In this document: piece by piece, positions 30,723 to 34,292 of the stretch
Layout of the letters: every line of letters begins with the position of its first letter
Position numbering within the stretch: the first letter of the stretch is position 1
DNA from: Phaeoceros laevis
Taxonomy: Eukaryota; Anthocerotophyta; Anthocerotopsida; Notothyladales
Reading direction: 5' to 3'
Assembly: GCA_049999765.1 (NCBI GenBank)
Contig: JBNGIQ010003356.1
Coordinates: forward strand, 1-34,292
DNA: 34,292 nt
Notes under the pieces: model-generated
The model's database searches: none
What the model was told of the DNA's origin: nothing
Seen by the model: only the letters and a program-made list of their open reading frames with translations
Position numbers and translations under genes: made by a program

Positions 30723-31574
30723 TGGCAGCATGACTTCATCCCTGCCTACCCTCATGGTTTGCTCAGCCTGATTAAAGAAACCCTGGAAGATTAGAGGCCC
30801 TCTGCTAAGGTCTGGACAGAGATGTGCAAGAGGGCTAGGAACTCATGGGAGCATGTTAACCAGGACCTTATGGGTGACCATGGCCAGGCTTAGTGCTGTG
30901 TTCAAGGTTGCTAATTTTTTTACACTAGAGAACCTTCTGGTTCGGCAAAGGTTGGTGTGGGATCCTGGGGGAGAGTGGGGTTTTGGGTGATGCTTCTCAG
31001 ATTGAAAGGCATCCCCAGAGTAGCCGTTGATGGCCAGATACTAGTTGTGACCAGGAATGAGATTGAAAGTTCATTCCAGGTTTTGTTGGAGCTGCAATTT
31101 GAGAAGCTTGTTTCTCACTCATTTGTGCATGGCCATGGCTGAGCTATAACTCAACGGAAAGCCATTGAGAAGGCGGTTCTAACAAGCCCAAGCTCATGGT
31201 GATTGCTTGTGTACAGAGGGAGAATCGTTTGTTTGAAGCATGTTCAGATCAAATTTTGCAAAAAAAAAATATTTTTATGATTAAACTGGATGGCAGGCCA
31301 CGTTGCCTCTTGGATCCCGAAGGAGAGGGACTAAATCCCACAAGCTAATGGCCGGTCCAGCAGGGTCAATTGATATGAGATTTTTTTTGGCGAAGGGAGA
31401 TTTTGTCTCCATTTAATTATTACCACGTTGATGTGCTACATTTTGCTTGCCCCTTGGGGCTTAGCTCAAGGCTGTGAGTGCGCTGAGCCTATACTACCTA
31501 GTGCTAGTTAATCAAACCAAGCAACTTCTTATTGGAACCACGGTTTTTCGGTAACTGTGGATCCTAACGCTTAG

Positions 31575-32175
31575 ATCATCGCTTGTAGCTGTCATCCTGC
31601 CTTGTTGCCTGCCCTGGACGAACGGCTCTCAAAGCCGGGTAACCTCGACCAGCAGTCCGCTAAGGAGCTCGTCTTGCAAGTGAGGGGCGTCCGCCGCATG
31701 CTCGGCTCTCTACCAGCCGCGTTCTCGATCCGTAATGCTGAGTTTGTAAGGGAGTTCAGCCGAGCAGGTGTCGTCCCCTAGCCACCACCTGCGAAGGTGG
31801 ATGGTGGCCCTGTTGGAGCTTGCGACCTGCAAAGCTGCACTTCTAAGTTCCTTTGCTATATGGAACTTAAGGACCCTGCCGTCTTCCAACTGCAGAGTGA
31901 GAGGAAAATTTGGCGCTTCCTGGTCCTTGAACTCCGCGCTTTGTGCTGTGTTGCTGATGATCTCTGGGCTCGATGGCCAAGTGCCAAGGTGGACAGAGCT
32001 TTAAGAGCCCATGCTGCAGGGTCAATTTGAGATGTTGTGTTGGAGGCTGAAGCTTCCAAGACTCCGGATCTAGAAGGTGTGGAACAGGAGGGCCCTCCTG
32101 GCTCCACACTTCAGTCCCTTAGCGGAAGGATGGACACAATATATATGTACGCTCTTGGAGGCCCTAGCGGGTGAT
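31575..32175 (+). pseudogene. Broken frame of unknown product in element B
   Basis: One frame stays coding-like across about 600 bases, with stops only at 31778-31780 (TAG) and 32028-32030 (TGA). It reads, for example, LVLQVRGVRRMLGSLPAAFS, KFLCYMELKDPAVFQLQSER and RFLVLELRALCCVADDLWAR. It has no motif I can name. Its even composition and helical pattern suggest a decayed protein of the element or a captured gene. Confidence 0.4.
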
Positions 32176-32395
32176 GTTGGAAAGCTCAAACACACACAAT
32201 CCATGGCTGAGGGTGTCAGGAGCAAGAGCAAGGTTGTGAAGTAGCCCGTGAGTAGCATTGTATATAAGTTTTGAATTTCTGCTATGTGAATTTCTGCAAG
32301 TGCTGTGATGCGAAGCATGGAAACTGTGGGTCTGCGTCCCTTGCCTAGGGTGCCAGGTGTTGGTGCCTATCGACTACTACAATTTTTTTATTTTA

Positions 32396-32464
32396 GACAC
32401 GCCGGGGGTCGCGCTTTCCGCTACGGTCCGATACGGTTTTGCGCGCCATACCCTAGGGCGTGTC
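32396..32464. repeat. Imperfect inverted repeat of about 69 bp
   Basis: GACACGCC (32396-32403) pairs with GGCGTGTC (32457-32464), and CGCGC near 32410 can pair with GCGCG near 32441. It lies just upstream of the element B 3' LTR in DNA that is CpG-rich compared with its flanks, and may be a separate small insertion. Confidence 0.4.
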
Positions 32465-32555
32465 AAATTTTGCCATACGGGGCTACGGTATCCAGCGCGA
32501 TCCCAAAGTCGTTACTAAAAAACCCCACACCACCTACGGAACCTGCCAACTCGGA

Positions 32556-33320
32556 TATCCGAGATTAACCTTTAGGTAGGGACCGATATGCTAGGGTAAG
32601 TGCGTTTTTGTTAAAAGCGTGGCCTCGAGCTGCAGCTTGTACAGTGGTGCTGGTAGAACTAGACTTTGTGACTGTTCTTATCCAGACAGGCGGGCACATT
32701 ACTTAAAGGCGCGATTGAGCAGAGCTGCTTAGCGTTTCCCACTTTTTGCTTTTAAGCTAGATGCTTGGCTGTTTCTTGGGCCCGCGCTCTATCTTAGAAG
32801 AAGATCTAGGAAAGTGGCATAGTTGTAGGCTTAAGTGCGTTGTGAACAAAATCATGGATGTTGTAATCTTGTGTTGAGTTGGTTTTTATGGGAACATATT
32901 GGCGGGACATCCGCTTCTTGGGCTGCTGGCCCTTTGTGTTGGTTCTCACGATTTCATGCTAGATTGTGTTAGGGCAGTGGAAGCGGGGGTTTGGATTGTA
33001 AACGTTGCAAGCTGGTCAATCGTGGCCGCAGGAGGAATGCCAGAAAGTTGCTGAGGAGCCAGGCTATACCGTAAAACAAGCAGAACCTGCCTGACAGGGC
33101 CTGGTGCTGGTTTACAAGCGCAGTAGCTGCTAAGCAGAGAGAGAAAAGTCATTTACACACGCCGCAAGACCGTAAACAAGTTTGAGTGTCGGGAACAGTG
33201 CATGTTCGAGGACGAGAGAGGAAAATCCGTAGATTAGAGGCTGACCATGGCTTGAAGGGCCGCGACCGGACCTTATGCACCATTTACTGATGGGTCATTT
33301 GTGCAGTTGGCGACCTGACA
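32556..33320 (+). repeat. Element B 3' LTR, uninterrupted
   Basis: The 765-bp LTR runs from TATCCGAGATT to GCGACCTGACA. At 32998-33011 it reads TGTAAACGTTGCAA without interruption, preserving the empty form of the site that element A occupies in the other LTR. Confidence 0.88.
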
Positions 33321-33462
33321 GGACAGCCACTTGGCGCCGATTTCACTGCCCCAGTTTGGCCGCAAACTGCTGCGAACGTCCCGAAGTGCCCCAAATCCGG
33401 CTAAAACCACCTCGGACTACCTCCTACGTGTAATTTTAGTTCGTCCTACCTGGCTCCGATGG

Positions 33463-33647
33463 CAGGGCGCGTGGCAGGGCAGAGCGGGGCGCGGTGTAGG
33501 GGATGGAAGGCGGGGCATGCGGCAAGGCGGGGCGGGGCGGGGCGCGTGGGAGCGGATGGAGAATGGGGCACGCGACAGGGCGGGCAGGTTTAGGGACAGG
33601 GCGGGGCGGAGCGTGCGGCAGGGCGCGCAGGTTTAGGGTTTAGGGCG
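33463..33647. repeat. GC-rich minisatellite with GGCAGGGCG/GCGGGGCG units
   Basis: This is an irregular array of short G-rich units with little coding potential. It ends in GGTTTAGGGTTTAGGG, two units of the plant-type telomere repeat, with further isolated TTTAGG strings to about 33710. The strand bias toward G suggests G-quadruplex potential. Confidence 0.7.
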
Positions 33648-34155
33648 CCGGCTGGGTTTAGGACGGAGGCTGGAGGACAATAGGACGCCGGCTCGGTTTA
33701 GGGAGTGTCAAGCACAACTGCGTTCGGCGCGACTACGCGACTGCGTGACTGCACAACTGCGTTCGCAAGCCGCCGCGCCGGCGAAACTTAAATAACGGAA
33801 ACACGATTTTTTTTTCGAAAAGAATGGGATGACCGGAACTGACCGGCAATTATGTCGCGCGTCCGGTGATAGTGTAAAAGGCATGCATATGTGTAAAAGA
33901 CTGCGGCGACAGGTTCAAGGAAGCGAGCCTGACTCTCAAAGATGCCACGTGGCCTGTGAGGAACCCTAGACCCTGAACATCTGCATGGAGGTCAGGGGTT
34001 TTTGGGCAAAAAATCCATTTGAGGCTTGGGTGCTAGGCTGGCCAGCGGCCTGGCAATCACCGACACAAAAGACCATTTTTTGGTCCGTTTAACCGCTGGC
34101 TGTCAGGCCGGCAAACGGCCCGGTACCTATCCGGCAAAACAGGCCAAAGAAACAA
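33648..34155. other. Right-end region without a gene
   Basis: It contains GCACAACTGCGTTCG twice (33712-33726 and 33751-33765) and CpG-rich DNA. No conserved coding sequence is visible on either strand. Confidence 0.4.
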
Positions 34156-34260
34156 GGGTTTTTGGAACCATCTCGATGCTCCATTGCCGAGGGTTTTTGG
34201 GACCATCTCGATGCTCCATTGCCGAGGGTTTTTGGGACCATCTCGACGCTCTGTTGCCAG
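34156..34260. repeat. Three tandem 35-bp units
   Basis: GGGTTTTTGGGACCATCTCG starts units at 34156, 34191 and 34226. The first two differ at one base; the third has more changes at its end. The array may continue in changed form past the window edge. Confidence 0.88.
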
Positions 34261-34292
34261 GCCGGCCGCCAGCTTCGGACATGGGACTGCAC

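Larger units (their letters stand above)
29343..32555 (+). mobile_element. Element B internal region, degenerate
   Basis: About 3.2 kb separates the two B LTRs. It holds a broken gag-like frame with two CCHC knuckles, short open stretches such as 30174-30315, a broken frame of unknown function (31575-32175) and at least one later retroposon insert. I found no RT, RNase H or integrase motifs on either strand. B is therefore either a non-autonomous element or a heavily deleted one. Confidence 0.7.

Noticed and set aside
31381-32030. A third retroposon insert, with a T-run at 31381 and similar flanks GCAGGGTCAATT near 31365 and 32018
   Set aside because: The flanking match needs an indel and the interval holds a plus-strand coding-like frame. 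The T-run and GGAGA-TTTT-GTCTCC hairpin may still be a short tail, but the right border is unclear.
33629-33647. Chromosome end
   Set aside because: Only two TTTAGGG units are present and other sequence continues on both sides.

Overview
The window is nuclear DNA of a streptophyte (land-plant lineage) and most resembles a repeat-rich charophyte green alga; the genus is not proven. The evidence is three intron-rich genes of plant type (nuclear poly(A)-binding protein, thermospermine synthase ACL5 and the chlorophyll b reductase NOL), short GT-AG introns with one GC-AG intron, and a nested pair of LTR retrotransposons.

Layout. 1-1742: AT-rich DNA with an ORF running in from the left edge, a 37-bp tandem duplication and a very short retroposon tail. 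1743-3342 (+): PABN gene, 7 exons, 228 aa. 4337-6731 (-): ACL5 thermospermine synthase, 9 exons, 361 aa. 6732-14800: no gene recognised, but it holds microsatellites, a tandem duplication with a 187-bp period and a near-perfect 80-bp hairpin. 14801-17336 (-): NOL, 13 exons, 365 aa. 17337-19094: repeat-like DNA. 19095-33320: an old LTR element (B) whose 5' LTR was split by a younger Ty3/Gypsy element (A, 19550-29019). 33321-34292: GC-rich minisatellite and 35-bp tandem repeats.

Element A is the notable system. Its coding order is gag (two CCHC knuckles), a spacer ORF of unknown function, aspartic protease, a Dnmt3/DRM-like cytosine-5 DNA methyltransferase, reverse transcriptase/RNase H, integrase, and a PHD finger at the integrase C-terminus. 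One mobile element therefore carries a DNA-methylation writer and a likely histone-tail reader. The methyltransferase and RT frames overlap, and a G_GGG_GGG heptamer in the correct register could join them by a -1 frameshift. The same G7 tract closely matches the 3' polypurine tract, so it may also act as a central plus-strand primer. The LTR parts lie in a permuted order (Y - internal - X - Y - X'), as if a circular or tandem-LTR intermediate integrated through an internal palindrome. This copy is damaged: RNase H has a frameshift, a stop separates RNase H from integrase, the protease has NTG instead of DTG, and the integrase zinc finger lacks two ligands. The methyltransferase and PHD reading frames are intact.

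Element B has a degenerate gag with two zinc knuckles and no visible pol, so it looks non-autonomous or decayed. Its intact 3' LTR preserves the unoccupied form of the site where element A inserted.
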